From Nageia nagi (taxonomy: Eukaryota > Pinophyta), in the NCBI GenBank assembly GCA_050084985.1, contig JBITNC010000002.1:20398001-20462000 (forward strand): DNA of 64,000 bases. Reading direction: 5' to 3'. Below the pieces are notes generated by a model that worked only from the letters and a program-made list of their open reading frames with translations, was not told the origin of the DNA and did no database searches. Position 1 is the first letter of the stretch; each line of letters starts with the position of its first letter. A program made the translations under genes and the position numbers. Below, piece by piece: positions 34,185 through 45,639 of the stretch.

Positions 34185-35348
34185 GGAGACAAAGAAGAGA
34201 ACTTACGATCCTTTACGATGGAGGAGGTACATGAGGATCAAAGCACAATAGAAACAAAGAAAAAAGAATCTGGAGAGCACTCAGAAGAGGCAAAGAAAGA
34301 GAACATAGAAGATGTTGGGGGAAAAGAGAAATCTGCTATCAAGAGCACAGTGGAGGAAAAAGACATAGACAAAGAGAAGAATGACAAAACCCACAAGCAT
34401 GATAAGACTGACAAAGACAAGAACCGGAGTAAGGAGAAAACTGAAGTCAAGGACACAAAGAAAGATGGGGACAAAAAGAAAGAGAAAAAGAAAGAGAAGG
34501 AAATGAAGCAAGTGAAGGACAAAGATGGGGATGACAGCAAGAAGAATAAAGAGGAGGATAAGAAGGAGAAAGAGAAAGACAAGGAAAAGAAGAAAGATAA
34601 GAATGAAGACAAGGACAACATCAAGGAGAAAAAGAAAACCAAGGATGAAGATGAGGATGACGGCAAGGAAAAAAAGAAAGGCAAGGAGAAGAAGAAAGAT
34701 GAGGATGAAGACAAGGACAACATCAAGGAGAAAAAGAAAGCCAAGGATGAAGATGAGGATGACAGCAAGGAAAAAAAGAAAGGCAAGGAAAAGAAGAAAG
34801 ATGAGGATGAAGACAAGGACAACATCAAGGAGAAAAAGAAAGCCAAGGATGAAGATGAGGATGACAGCAAGGAAAAAAAGAAAGGCAAGGAAAAAAATAA
34901 AGATAAAGAAAAGAACAAGGATAAAAAGAAAGAGAAAGAAAAGAAGAAAGAGAAAGAGAAAACTAAGTGTACAGATGATAACAAGGGTGTGACTGAGAGG
35001 TCTGTAATACTGGGGGAGTCTTTGGAGAAACCCACGGAGGGCGGTGCCTTAAGGAAAGAGGAGAGTAAGAAAAGAAAGATTGAGGACAAATCCGATTTGA
35101 AAAAGGACAAAGAATGTAATGTGGAGAAGCTCAGGCAAAAATTAGAAAAGTTGGATGTTAAGCTGACAGAAATATCTGCTAAGAAAAAGACCCTTTTGGA
35201 GCAACTTAAAGAAGCTGAAAAGATGCAAAAGCCCATGGAAGCAAACAATACACGTGTTGTTCATTCTGTAGAGAATGCTACTGAGACATTCAAGGAGGTG
35301 ACAGTTGAAGAAAAGCCGCACCCGCCAGAGGTTCAAACAGAACAGTGA
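34185..35348 (+). CDS. KED-type Lys/Glu/Asp-rich protein, 3' coding exon
   Basis: An open frame of at least 376 codons from ATG 34218 to a stop at 35348. The frame is also open upstream of that ATG to the splice acceptor at 34184 (GDKEENLRSFT precedes the Met), so translation may start in an earlier exon that I cannot identify. Almost all of residues 1-270 are Lys, Glu and Asp, with three 34-residue repeats (DKDNIKEKKK...KDEDEDD...) at residues about 131-232. A basic KKRKIEDKSD patch follows (possible nuclear signal), then a short coiled coil (VEKLRQKLEKLDVKLTEISA, KKKTLLEQLKEAEK) and an acidic tail. Composition resembles the tobacco wound-responsive KED protein, but low complexity makes orthology unsafe. 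A possible AATAAA signal lies near 35396. It is one of two host-like genes in the window and carries no stop, which suggests selection. Confidence 0.75.
   Translation, partial: GDKEENLRSFTMEEVHEDQSTIETKKKESGEHSEEAKKENIEDVGGKEKSAIKSTVEEKDIDKEKNDKTHKHDKTDKDKNRSKEKTEVKDTKKDGDKKKEKKKEKEMKQVKDKDGDDSKKNKEEDKKEKEKDKEKKKDKNEDKDNIKEKKKTKDEDEDDGKEKKKGKEKKKDEDEDKDNIKEKKKAKDEDEDDSKEKKKGKEKKKDEDEDKDNIKEKKKAKDEDEDDSKEKKKGKEKNKDKEKNKDKKKEKEKKKEKEKTKCTDDNKGVTERSVILGESLEKPTEGGALRKEESKKRKIEDKSDLKKDKECNVEKLRQKLEKLDVKLTEISAKKKTLLEQLKEAEKMQKPMEANNTRVVHSVENATETFKEVTVEEKPHPPEVQTEQ
34608..34905 (+). repeat. 102-bp (34-residue) in-frame tandem repeat
   Basis: GACAAGGACAACATCAAGGA recurs at 34608, 34710 and 34812, exactly 102 bp apart, with few differences between units. 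The in-frame duplications lengthen the charged domain of the KED-type protein. The purine bias also leaves the antisense strand and a second plus frame open, which I treat as artefacts. Confidence 0.92.
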
Positions 35349-36585
35349 TTCTTTTTGAAGCTGAAATCTATATCTAAAATCTAGTCAAATGATTAAAATA
35401 AAAGCTGTAATTAAAAAGGTTTTTCCCTTCTAGGAAAGATGGTAGTTCTTGGAATTGTAGAAAAATGTCAGTTTTAACATAGAATATATGAAAAGATAAT
35501 GTTAAACCCAAAGGATATTATAACATTTGTATGGTTGAATATGTTTGTACACCTCAACGAGATAGCACATTTGCTGTATGTATTGACATTTTCTATATTT
35601 TGAAGCAGTTGATTTTTTCAGGTGAAATAAAATAAATTATTTAAAAAGGACAAAAGTGAAGCATAGCCAGAGCAAGAAATAATTGATTATCCCAGACTGC
35701 TTTTATTCAAAAATTATTTACATACTGTAATCGTTAATATTACAAAAATAAGAGGACATGACTCATTCAACAGGTTACTTCTCAGTTGCGAGTTTCCAAA
35801 TTTAGTTGTTGTTCTCTTTGTTAGAAGAGTAGCTATTTATGGTTGATATTCAACAATTCATCTTTGAAAAAACGAATTTCCAATTTAAGCTGTATGTGTA
35901 CTATCAATCCTCTGCAGCATTACTGCTTTGTTAATAGAATGAGATGGTAGCAAGATGGCCAGATGTAGTTGAGCATTAATTTTTCACTTCATCCTGCAAT
36001 AGTAAGCTGGCTATCAAGTTGTTATCAAACCCTCACAAAGTTTGTAGAACCCCACAAAATAGTCAATGAAGATACTCATAAATATATAGATGAATATTAT
36101 GACCATCTGACAAAGGTATCCCTTAGCATTGATGAAAATATTGTATAATGGAATTGCATCTCTAGCTATTTGTTACACTTACCAAGAAGCCTTTTTAAAC
36201 TTATCTAAGAACTCTAGTCTTCCCCTGTTAGCAGCATAGTGTTATCACTTGACGACAGGATCCTTTGATGGCTTTGAATGAACCATTGCATGAATTTGAA
36301 TATATACTGAAAAAAAATATTAGAGAACTGTAAATCCAAGTTAAGACATTGTAGAAAACAAAAGATCTTGTAAGATGTGAAGAAGTGATGAATTTGACCG
36401 TGGAAGGTGATGTAGGAAAATATATTTTTCCAAATTCATTGAATATAAGGTCTTCTCGATGGTGGGGTCCACCCTTTCCGGCACTGGTGGGTGTGTAAAA
36501 GTTAGGCGTTATTCTTGGTAGTAACCATCAGACATGTTTTTGTATTTAGCACATGGCGTTTATGACATTTCTCTTTGGCCGAGAT
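35349..36585. other. 3' flank of the KED-type gene
   Basis: Contains the likely 3' untranslated region and polyadenylation region (AT-rich, AATAAAAGC near 35397). No other gene signal. Confidence 0.5.
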
Positions 36586-37070
36586 TTCAAAAATATCACA
36601 CGTACGTATTAAATATCTTAGTTACATGTATGACATTTACTACTCAGGCATTTGCCACTCAATAGTAAACATCAGATGTTTATCACTTTGTTCTCTCTCA
36701 TCGAGATTTCCAACTTATCTTGGTTACATGCCTGACATTTACTGCTCAATAGTAAACGCTTGGAGTTTGCCACATTTTCTTATGTAATTAACGTCAGACG
36801 TTTAGTCCCGCTCCCGTTGAGATTTTGAACTGTCCCACATGTACGTATTAATTATCTTTGTTACATGCTAAGCATTTACTGAGTAGTAAATGCCAAACGT
36901 TTATCACATTTTCTCTCTCACTTGGCAATTATTGAGTAGTAAACACCAAGCGTGTATCACATTTTTCTCTCTCCTCTTGTGACAAGTGTACTGTTTTCAA
37001 ACTTGTCAGGCATTTAGGGTTTTCGTAAACGCTTGACGTTTATTATCAACATAACAAAAAACATGGTCAT
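36586..37070 (+). repeat. Degenerate repeats of an AGTAAACGYYNGNCGTTTA box
   Basis: Boxes such as CTCAATAGTAAACATCAGATG, AGTAAATGCCAAACGTTTAT and AGTAAACACCAAGCGTGTAT recur with linked GTTACATG and TCTCTCTC words. ACGTATTAAATATCTT near 36603 and ACGTATTAATTATCTT near 36842 mark a unit of about 239 bp. No coding potential. Confidence 0.6.
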
Positions 37071-37426
37071 TTTTTTTCATTTTTACAGTTCGAAGTGTTG
37101 CAGTAGAGCATGAGAGCGCGGATGATCGTCTAAGGCACCAAGTATTCTTCTTTTCCAATTGATATTTGCATTCCATAAAAATGATTTACCCTTTTTTTAG
37201 CATTTCGAATAGTTTATAGGTAAGACTTTTCACTTCTATCACTAAAGAATTCCAATAATCAAATCTGGAGTATAATTTTTAGTAGTTAAATGGTGTTACT
37301 CTATATATTGAAACCTTGTTTATTGACTAGGTTTTATTTACCCGAAACCCTAGTATTTCAAAAAATATTCAAGTCCAAATGTTAGCATTTTGAAACCCTT
37401 CTTATCGACTATGAATTATTGAAACC

Positions 37427-37625
37427 CTAGCATTTTGAAAAATATTCAAGTTCAAACCCTAGCATTTTGAAAAATATTCAAATCCAAACCTTAGCATTTT
37501 AAAAAATATTCAAGTCCAAACTCTAGCATTTCGAAACCCTACATATCGACTAAGAACAATTTACTTAAAACCCTAGCATTTCGAAAAAAAATCAAGTCAA
37601 AACCTTAGCATTTCAAAACCTTGCA
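37427..37625 (+). repeat. 32-bp tandem repeat
   Basis: CTAGCATTTTGAAAAATATTC-type units start at 37427, 37459, 37491 and 37523, exactly 32 bp apart, with scattered further copies of CCTAGCATTT before and after (about 37350-37620). Confidence 0.82.
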
Positions 37626-37984
37626 TTTACATTCACTACATGAAATGATGTTGATAATCAACAACATTTTCGATTTGTACAAGATTCTTTAGATCTTGCA
37701 TTGCTTTGCATCATGAATAATCTTGACAAGAACATTCTCAATTATTGAAATGATGTCATCAGTTTGCATGCATCACAACAATGTCCTTTGCAAAAATCTT
37801 CTAAAAAAATTTGGTTAGAATATGATAGTCATCTCGCATACTCACGTATTCTTCACAACTCTAATAATGGTTCGAGGGGGAGTCTTTAACAACCCGAATG
37901 TAAATGCTAACTTTTTGCTATGTTGGCAAAGAAGCAATTATTTATTTTAGCCTCCATATCCCATAACACATGTATTTTATTTGG

Positions 37985-38320
37985 AACATACCCTATGTTT
38001 GTGGGTGTGATCTGTCTCATACAAGAAAAGCACGTACCCTTTTGTCAACTTCAATCGAACTACATCTAGGTGTCTTCTTGATTCCTCTATCTTTCATCAA
38101 TGTCATTACTCTTCGAACATCATCCCAAATGCCTAATTCAACATAAATATTTGAATAATTATTCATTCTAGGAATAATGCAATAAAACTCACTCCAACTA
38201 CTTCTTGTATGGATGTTCATATCTTTTTCGAGAAGAATGTAAAGTTGCAAAGTTTGGATGTACATCTGAAAATTGCATTTGCTTATTATCCATGTACTGT
38301 GTAAAATTTGAATCAACATT
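37985..38320 (-). pseudogene. PPR protein C-terminal (E/E+) domain fragment
   Basis: Minus-strand frame ends in SNIYVELGIWDDVRRVMTLM, KDRGIKKTPRCSSIEVDKRV and RAFLV, the E-domain signature of plant PLS-class pentatricopeptide proteins (SNIYAEAGRWDDVAKVRKLM...PGCSWIEV...HAFLVGDRSHP). Intact relatives act in organelle RNA editing or processing. Only the C-terminus is present and it lacks the final DYW region. Confidence 0.8.
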
Positions 38321-38339
38321 TAAAGACTAGCTTCATCTC

Positions 38340-38430
38340 ACGTGATAATTTCTCCAACTTTTCATAAATGTCCTGTGTTTATGGGTGTGATTAATCTCCT
38401 ACAAGAAAAGCATGTACCCTTTAAACTTCA
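38340..38430 (-). pseudogene. Second copy of the PPR E-domain end
   Basis: The plus-strand text TGTTTATGGGTGTGATTAAT and CTACAAGAAAAGCATGTACC repeats 38000-38035 closely. It is a duplicated fragment of the same region, with no open frame. Confidence 0.6.
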
Positions 38431-39150
38431 AATTTGGACAATACTTTTTAATAGTTAAATATACAAAACATGGCTTGATTATACCTAAAAAATTCTTGGT
38501 ATTTTATCAATGGAAAATGTAAAATATGCATCAACCTTTATAGAAATCACTATATACAATTTGGGCTTAGATGGTCGATGCAGAAATAGACACAAGATAA
38601 TACAACGATTGTAAACAAAATGATTGTAAAAATGATAAAGGCAATAGAAAAGTACAATTAAGAGTTGCTCTAGCTTCTTCATACCAATGTACAAAGTTAC
38701 TTGTAATCCCTTCTCTAACATTTATTATTCATTGAGTATTTTCTATTTCCTTAAAGTATTTCGTTTTTCATTTTTGCGATTCTTGCACCTCCTTCTCTAG
38801 CTCCTCACTCTACAATCATATAGGATTCATGAAAAATAGTTCAACACCATGACTTTTGAACATCATCCCAACTGTTTGCATAATTCACCATAAATATTTG
38901 AAATAAGAACACAAGATGAAGCATTTTTAGGCTCTACGAGGAAAAAAATTATTAGCACAAATTCCCTACATTGTTATGTGATCTATAAGGATCAAGCAGA
39001 CACATCCACACACTTAAATAAGGTCTTATGGGCATCTTGACAATGAAGTTCAAAGCTTACTCAAGATAGATTGCACAACCAAGAAGGTTAACAAGGCATG
39101 TATAATTATTCATCCCAGGAATAATGCAATAAAAATAACTTGTAGTTCTC
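38431..39150. other. Non-coding DNA between PPR fragments
   Basis: No domain recognised on either strand. A 78-codon minus frame at 38485-38721 is not supported. Confidence 0.45.
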
Positions 39151-39480
39151 TAAGTATGCATCTTGTTAAACAATTCCTAGGCCTTGTGCATTCTTTGATA
39201 ACTTGCAAACGTGTCTATCAAGGCATTCATAACCACAAAATTCGATGAAAAAACATTTTCAACTAGTCTTTGACGGATGTTCATACCTTCTTTGAGAGTT
39301 CCCATGGTTGCACATGTTGAAAGAATGTTGGAAAAGGTTGTAGAGTTTGGCTTTACATATGATAATTGCATATGCTTAAAAGTCTGTTGAGCCTTTTCAA
39401 AAAAACTATTTGATCCATATCTTGGGATCATTGCAGTCCATGAGTTTATGACGTCAAATGCTTCTTTGTATTCCTTAAAA
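39150..39480 (-). pseudogene. PPR repeat fragment
   Basis: Minus frame reads MIPRYGSNSFFEKAQQTFKH, MQLSYVKPNSTTFSNILSTC, ATMGTLKEGMNIRQRLVENV and VVMNALIDTFASYQRMHKA. This is a run of PLS-type PPR motifs (MIAGYAQNG...EALETFKQMQ..GVKP...TF.SIL..CA..G.L..G..IH..). It lies on the same strand as, and N-terminal to, the E-domain fragment at 37985, so it may come from the same original gene. Confidence 0.82.
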
Positions 39481-39499
39481 CTTGGCTTACAAACATAGC

Positions 39500-40870
39500 T
39501 AGAAAAGTTAGATTATGATATGAAATGCTTCTTTGTATTATTTGTTATTTGTTTATGTTGAACAATATAGATCTTTTTCACAAGCGTAATGTGGTTTTAT
39601 GTCTCTCATGAGAGTAATTTTTGCTGTGTAGTAGGGTCTTCATATCAAAAAAAATATTTTACAGTTATTTGGCTTTGCAAAGAGTGAGAAGGAACCAATC
39701 CTAAGAATACATATGTGGAAGGAGCAATTCGAGTGCAATGGTTGGTATTTCTATATTCTATTAATAGTATTGCCTTAATATGTGTACATAAGTAATAGTA
39801 TTTAGTTAATTGATAAAAAATTTAGTTGATTGTTATGTGTAAACAACTTATTATATATTTTTTTGTTTCACTTGTTATAGGAGAAGTCAACACCAACTCG
39901 AACCAATACTGAAAAGAAAAAGGGGAAGGTCATCTACAAAGGTTGACCCTTCTACCCCATTAATACGACCTTATAAGAAATCAAGCTATGAAAAGAGAAA
40001 ACATAACAATGATTATGTATTGAAAACACATGTATATAATAAGAAAAGGAGATTGAGGGGGTCACTTTTCATGGAAGAAAAAGTGAATAACTGGAATGAT
40101 CTTTTCGAAGAGGAAAAGAATAAGATATTTAATGATATGATATAGTATGGCTCACAGGAAAAAATAGAAAGACGGTAGAGATTGCATTTGGAGAAGGAAC
40201 ACTAAAAGGTATTGCATTCTTTTATATAATTGTTCAATTTGAGTTGTATGCTATTTATAATTTGTAGTCAGATTTTGTTAGTTATCTTCATATGCAATGG
40301 ACACTAATTCACCTACCATATGTAGGGTGCACTTGTTGAGCATTTGTTATGTAAGATGAATGAGGAAGACTATGTGGAGAATGACTTGGAATCTTTAGAA
40401 CATAGTCAATACAAATGAAGTAGTCAATGTAATTCTCTATTATGTTGAAAATTAGGTGAGCATGTGATTGTGAATTTTGTGATTGCTAATCATCAATTTT
40501 CTATATATATTTTTCTAGAAAAAGTCATTATGTTCAACAAAACATGGAGACAACTGCTGGAGAGGGTGACAAGGCAAAGAATGATTCTTTGCATGGAGAT
40601 GGCCATGAAGAGGAGTGGTCATCCTATGACCAAGGTCGATTCACACACGTGTTGATTCTCTTCACTTGTTAAAACAAGTATAATGTTCTTTACTTAATAA
40701 ATGTAGATTTAGCCATAATAAATCCAATCAAACTTGCATGAACAAGGTAACCTCGTGGGGACTAATTGTGAGGGTGGTAAAATGTATCTGAAAATAAAGT
40801 AAAGGTAATGAATCATGGACTCAAACTTTCAGATGATAGAAACTCTGTTTATCAAATAACTAGTGTTACT
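39500..40870 (+). other. Anonymous exon-like segments, possibly transposon-derived
   Basis: Around 39890-40145 a plus frame is Lys/Arg-rich (TRTNTEKKKGKVIYKG; KKRRLRGSLFMEEKVNNWND) and ends at a stop near 40145, followed by scattered short acidic frames near 40355-40420 and 40540-40635. Parts recur at 41470-42060. I do not recognise a family. Confidence 0.35.
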
Positions 40871-40879
40871 TCTTGATAT

Positions 40880-41090
40880 CATGTTTATGTCACCAGGTTG
40901 TCAAATAATTCTTGTTCCTTCTCTATGCTTCCACATTTTTCATACATGTATACCACTTCACTCACAACCATAACATCTGACAGAAATCCACTACTAAATA
41001 GTCTTTGATGTATGTATGAACCATGTTGCATATCTCCTAGTTTGATGCATGCTTTTGAGTATGTTGGGAAAGGTTAATTGATCTCTTCAT
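40880..41090 (-). pseudogene. PPR repeat fragment, N-terminal piece
   Basis: Minus strand reads TYSKACIKLGDMQHGSYIHQ, RLFSSGFLSDVMVVSEVVYM and YEKCGSIEK, a clear PLS-PPR pair (ACAKLG...G..IH......GF.SDV.V...LVDMYAKCGSIE.A). In-frame breaks flank it. With 39150-39480 and 37985-38320 it keeps the N-to-C order of a PPR gene broken by intervening DNA. Confidence 0.78.
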
Positions 41091-41189
41091 TGAATTTGGT
41101 GCAAAAGTGTCAAATCTTATCGAAGAAAGCCATGTCTTTGGTAACTTGAAATTATCATATTCAATGAGAAGACGTCTCATTCAGTCATA

Positions 41190-41315
41190 CAATAAAAAAC
41201 TTCTCCAATTTTCCATTGATGTCCTATGTTTATGGGTATGATTCATCTCCTACAAGAAAAAAATGTACCATTTTATCAAATTTAATCCAACTACAACTAG
41301 GTGTCTTCTTACTAT
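41190..41315 (-). pseudogene. Third copy of the PPR E-domain end
   Basis: Minus strand reads PSCSWIKFDKMVHFFLVGDE then SYP, matching PGCSWIEVNKKVHAFLVGDRSHP. It is nearer the consensus than the 37985 copy (it keeps CSW and VGD). It lies upstream of the N-terminal PPR piece, so it must belong to a different, duplicated copy. Confidence 0.75.
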
Positions 41316-41459
41316 GTAGTTATCTTTACATTATTCTCCATAACAATTGCAATTTCAGCTTAGTCATCGAAAATGATTTTTTGATTTGAGATTTTCTCCT
41401 TAACATTTGCAATTGAAAATATATTTCTACTTATAAAATCCAATATATTAGCTCATATA

Positions 41460-42900
41460 AATTCAATAAAATATGCAGGAACATGGTGGTGGAGATGAAG
41501 GCAACCCCATAGAGACTGATTACGAGCATGCCAAAAATGAATTGGCAAAAGGATGAGAGGTAATGAATCACATTGTTGTTAGTAATGAATAAGCTCGAAA
41601 TGTTAGACTCTTCATTGGCATAGGCGATGGATGCAAATATAGTTTTGATTTTTTTCATTCCATGGTATTCTTAATTTTTGGTTTCTTAGGGTGTAAATGA
41701 GGAGTCTTTTCATGGCAATGGAGATGCCAATGTTTTGGAAGAAGAGGGTGATCATTTAAAGATTGATTCTTCCAGTGCAGATGATCATGATAAAGGTAAA
41801 ATGTATTCTCTTAGATGATAATACTAGTTTTATGTTTCTCGTGTCATTATCGAAAAAATGAAGAACTATAGTTATGGCTTTTGGATTATTAGGTATAATG
41901 TGTTCAATTGGATTGCATAGGAGATGCCAGTGTTTTGGATTACATAGGAGCTACCAATGAAGATTAGTACACATCACAAGATAAAGGTTTCCTGACACAG
42001 GTGTTGATCATCTTTACTTGTTAAACCAAAAATAATGTTTATGAAATACTTATTTACCAAATACATATCAACAAATATTTACCAAGATAAATGTTTACCA
42101 AATACTTATGTAGGAGATTGACCATGAGACTCTAAAAAATGTATTTCAAATACATCAACTAGTGTTTCTTCTGGAAACTGGTGATCCTCGTATAGTTGGG
42201 CTTAGGAGGGTGCTCAATGTTAATGTGTATGATACATGCCATTTCAACTGAATTGATGAGGGTAATGTATCGGTGCAAATTATGAAATCTTTTGTGAATA
42301 ATTACCAACTACCCTTACTACATCCAGAAGCCATCACAGTGAAAGATGCAAAAAAAGGGATTGTGAGATAGCCATTTGCGGAGCTTGATTTTATGGATGT
42401 TCATCACAAAGAGCATCATCCTAGCGCAAAGGTAATCATTCCATTCCATGAAGCTATGAAATGCAATTGCAAGCTCTTTGTCATTAAGATTATTTATTAT
42501 TTCCATGTTGGAAGTAGTTAACTAGTTCATATAGTTTCATGAAATTCAATGAAGAAATTTTGATTGTGCTTTGCTTTTTTTTTTTATCAATTTTAGGACA
42601 ACAGAGTTGAATATGTTGAGTTGGCTGGTGGTAAAGCTAAAAATGATGATAATGAGAAACAAGTATTTGAGAATCTTCTTAGATTTTGGGTTTCATAATT
42701 GATTTTGAAATTATTGTTGTTTGTTGTATGTATATTTTAATGGATAATTTGATTTCTGCCATGTAGGCCCAAGGTGGACATATCATACTTCTTACAAGCA
42801 AGATTACTTCACCTATGCCATTTGTAGAAACAAAGTTTAGTATTAAGGATGAAAAAATAAAAATCTGTACTGGTGTATTTTATGGGGGGGTAGACCAATA
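41460..42900 (+). repeat. Duplicated anonymous segment, partner of 40540-40810
   Basis: GAACATGGTGGTGGAGATGA...AAAGGATGAGAGGTAATGAATCA (41478-41570) resembles 40739-40815. The GATAAAGG...GTGTTGATCATCTTTACTTG stretch (41980-42025) resembles 40628-40690. Short acidic frames (EEGDHLKIDSSSADDHD near 41740) look exon-like. No family recognised. Confidence 0.45.
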
Positions 42901-43479
42901 GAATGTTGGATATGTATAATTGAATCAGACTTATGGTTATGATGTTGGTTCTTATTTATCCTTGATTACCATATCATATCATATGTTGGTGTATTTTCAT
43001 GTTTATCCTTTATTTTCATATCATATGTTGGTTTAGTTGCATGCCATTATGCAAGACTCTTTTATATGGTGCAATTACATTATATGGTATAATTACATTA
43101 CTTTAAAGCATGCACCATGTTATTGTGCTCATCAAACAATTACAAGGGTATTTTGTATGCAATCTTTGGCCCAATGCCTTGGTTGTTGGTATTTAAAGTA
43201 TTTGTCTAACTCTAAATTATTTTTCAAGCTTCTATGATAATAAAATTTGATAAATACTTTAAATGCCAATAACTAGGCATTGGCCAAAAATTGCATCTCA
43301 TAAGAATGGATCCAGGTAATTTTTTAATGGAAGCCTAATTATTGTACTTCATGAGGTTTCAAAGATACTTAGATAATCTTGTATCATTTTTTTATATCAT
43401 ATAATGTATTTAGATCATTTCATATCATTAGAATAATTGCATTATTTTAGAACATTTGGTGGATGAGGCCAACTTATGA
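42901..43479. other. AT-rich non-coding DNA
   Basis: Multiple CATATCATATGTTGG words; no gene. Contains GCCAATGCCTTGGTTGTTGG near 43170 and its inverted relative near 43270, a weak inverted repeat. Confidence 0.45.
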
Positions 43480-44300
43480 GTTTTTGACTAGGTTTTGACA
43501 CTTAGAAAATTTCTAGGTTGAAAATTTGTTTTCCTTCTCCAAGCTAGTTTTTAGATCATATGGTGTATTTTAAATCATTTCATATCACATGCCATAATTT
43601 ATTTGTAAAAATGTTCTGATAAAGGCTACGCAATGAAGGAGCCCACATCATATCCCATTATTTTCATCTCATCAATTTGTATATACAACACGAAATCCAC
43701 TTGAGAAGCACATGTTTTTTTTGTATTTGGCAAAGTATTACAAGCATATTTTTGCCAACCACTTTTGGACTAGTTTTTGACATAAAATATTTGGGTTGAA
43801 CAATTTATTTTCTTCTCTAAACCAATTTTTGGATCATACAGTGTATCTAAATCATTTCATATCGCATGTCATAATTTATTTATTAAAAAGTTATGTTACA
43901 TGTCAGACAATGAAGGAACCCACAACATGTTTTATTGTTTTCATGTCATCATTCTATTATATACAACATGACATCCACTTAGAAACCACATATTTTTTCT
44001 ATATTTGCCTAAGTATTACTAACATGTTTTTGCCAACTTACCACTTTTGGATTGGTTTTTGACACTTGGAAAAATTTATGGGTTGAATAGTTGGTTTCTT
44101 TCCCTAAGCCAGTTTTGGATCATATATGGTGTATATAAATCATTTCATCTCATATATCATAATGTATTTGTAAAAATATTCTAATACGTATCAAACAATG
44201 AAGGAGCCCACAACATGTTTCATTGTTTTCATCTCATCATTTTGTATAATACAACATGACATCCATTTTGTATATATATATATATATAGTGCACTTGCTT
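43480..44300 (+). repeat. About 280-bp tandem repeat, three units
   Basis: GGTTGAA followed by a TTTTCTTCTC...GATCATA-type block starts at 43516, 43794 and 44081 (steps 278 and 287). Each unit carries ATCATTTCATATC, CAATGAAGGAGCCCACA and CATCTCATCATT boxes. A TA microsatellite ends the array near 44273-44287. Confidence 0.82.
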
Positions 44301-45290
44301 CATTTCATATCATATGGAGTACTTATATATAATTTCATATCATTTATATGGTACCTTTGGATCATTTAATATCATATGGTGTACTTAGATAATTTTATAT
44401 CATATCTTGGTTCATTTAAATCATTTCATATCCATGGACTTGGCCGCTATAGAGGTGTGGTTAGGTGTTCCTTCGATTGTCTCTAGTGTTGTACTAGGAT
44501 GAGTAAGGTAAAATATTGAATTATGGCATGGTTAGTTCCATTGGTTCATCCTTCAGGAGTCCATGACCAACATTATGATTGACTTTGCTTGCCTCGAGTA
44601 ACATAGGATGACATAGCTTGGAAGCATTATTCCCTTCCATTGGAAGAATGTTTCTAGGCTACCTCCTTTTTTTCTTAAACAAAATATTAAGTGACAATTA
44701 TAAATTGCTCTATTAAGTTTTAATATGGTAGTTTAAAACCACCCCTAAATTATGACAATTTAAACCTGCCCCTATAAACTTTCAAGGTATAATAGGTGGT
44801 CTTTTTTAACCACCCTCGTATTCTTTATAGAGGAACTTTATACCCATCTTTGTAGTACCTTAGGCGATGGTTTCAATGATCATATGGTAGTAGTTAGAAA
44901 TCATCGCCATAGGAAATCGACTTTTGGTGGTGCCCACATAGACGATAATTAAATAATCATTAGTAAAGGCATTCGATGGGGGTTTTTAAGTGTCTCCAAA
45001 GGCACTTTATGGTCTAGTGTTTCAGTAGGACCAAATCTTGAAAGGAGTTGGAGCATTTAATCCTTATTGGAATTGTAACATGAGGGCTTGCTTGTTTCTA
45101 TTATCGAGTTTGGCAGTTTTGTTGGTTCCAAATTATTTATGGTTGGTATCTACCAATAGGTTTCCCCACCTTCCTTAGAGCTTGCTCTTCTACTTTTCTA
45201 TCCGAACATTAATCCACATAGTGTTCAAATAATCCTTACATTGTTACATAATATAATGGGTTCGTAGTTGTACCCAAATGAAAAATATGA
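44301..45290. other. Non-coding DNA
   Basis: No gene. The block around 44450-44570 (GTGTGGTTAGGTGTTCCTTC, CCTTCAGGAGTCCATGACCA) resembles 49560-49735, so both are parts of one repeat family. Confidence 0.5.
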
Positions 45291-45500
45291 AAGATTTTAG
45301 ATAGATAGATAAATAAGTCTTTTAATGTCCTTTTAGACCTATTGGTTTATAAGAGCTATCAAAGTAACAAGGAGCATGGATGATATGGAATCGACATAAG
45401 CTTTTTCATACTTATTTTCTTTTGAAAGATTTTAGATAGATAGATAAATAAGTCTTTTAATATCCTTTTAGACCCATTGGTTTATAAGAACTATCAAAAT
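45290..45500 (+). repeat. Direct duplication of about 70 bp
   Basis: GATTTTAGATAGATAGATAA with the following AAGTCTTTTAAT...CCTTTTAGACC.ATTGGTTTATAAGA appears at about 45293 and 45428, 135 bp apart. Confidence 0.8.
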
Positions 45501-45639
45501 CTATCTAGAAATAAATATAAATCAATTAAGTATTTGAATGATTATTTCTCACATAATTAAGTTATAATTAAATCACAACTTGTTTTGGTTATATTGGTTT
45601 AAAAATTAGTGGGTTTAGTTGAATTTAATATACCTTTGT

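Noticed and set aside
34525-34992. 155-codon Arg/Lys/Met-rich plus frame inside the KED-type exon
   Set aside because: Frame-shifted shadow of the purine-rich repeats; it ends when the repeats end.
34238-35248. 336-codon minus-strand frame opposite the KED-type exon, rich in Ser, Phe and Leu
   Set aside because: It is the complement of GAA/AAG/GAT-rich coding DNA, which lacks stop codons on the reverse strand. No start context, domain or splice support.
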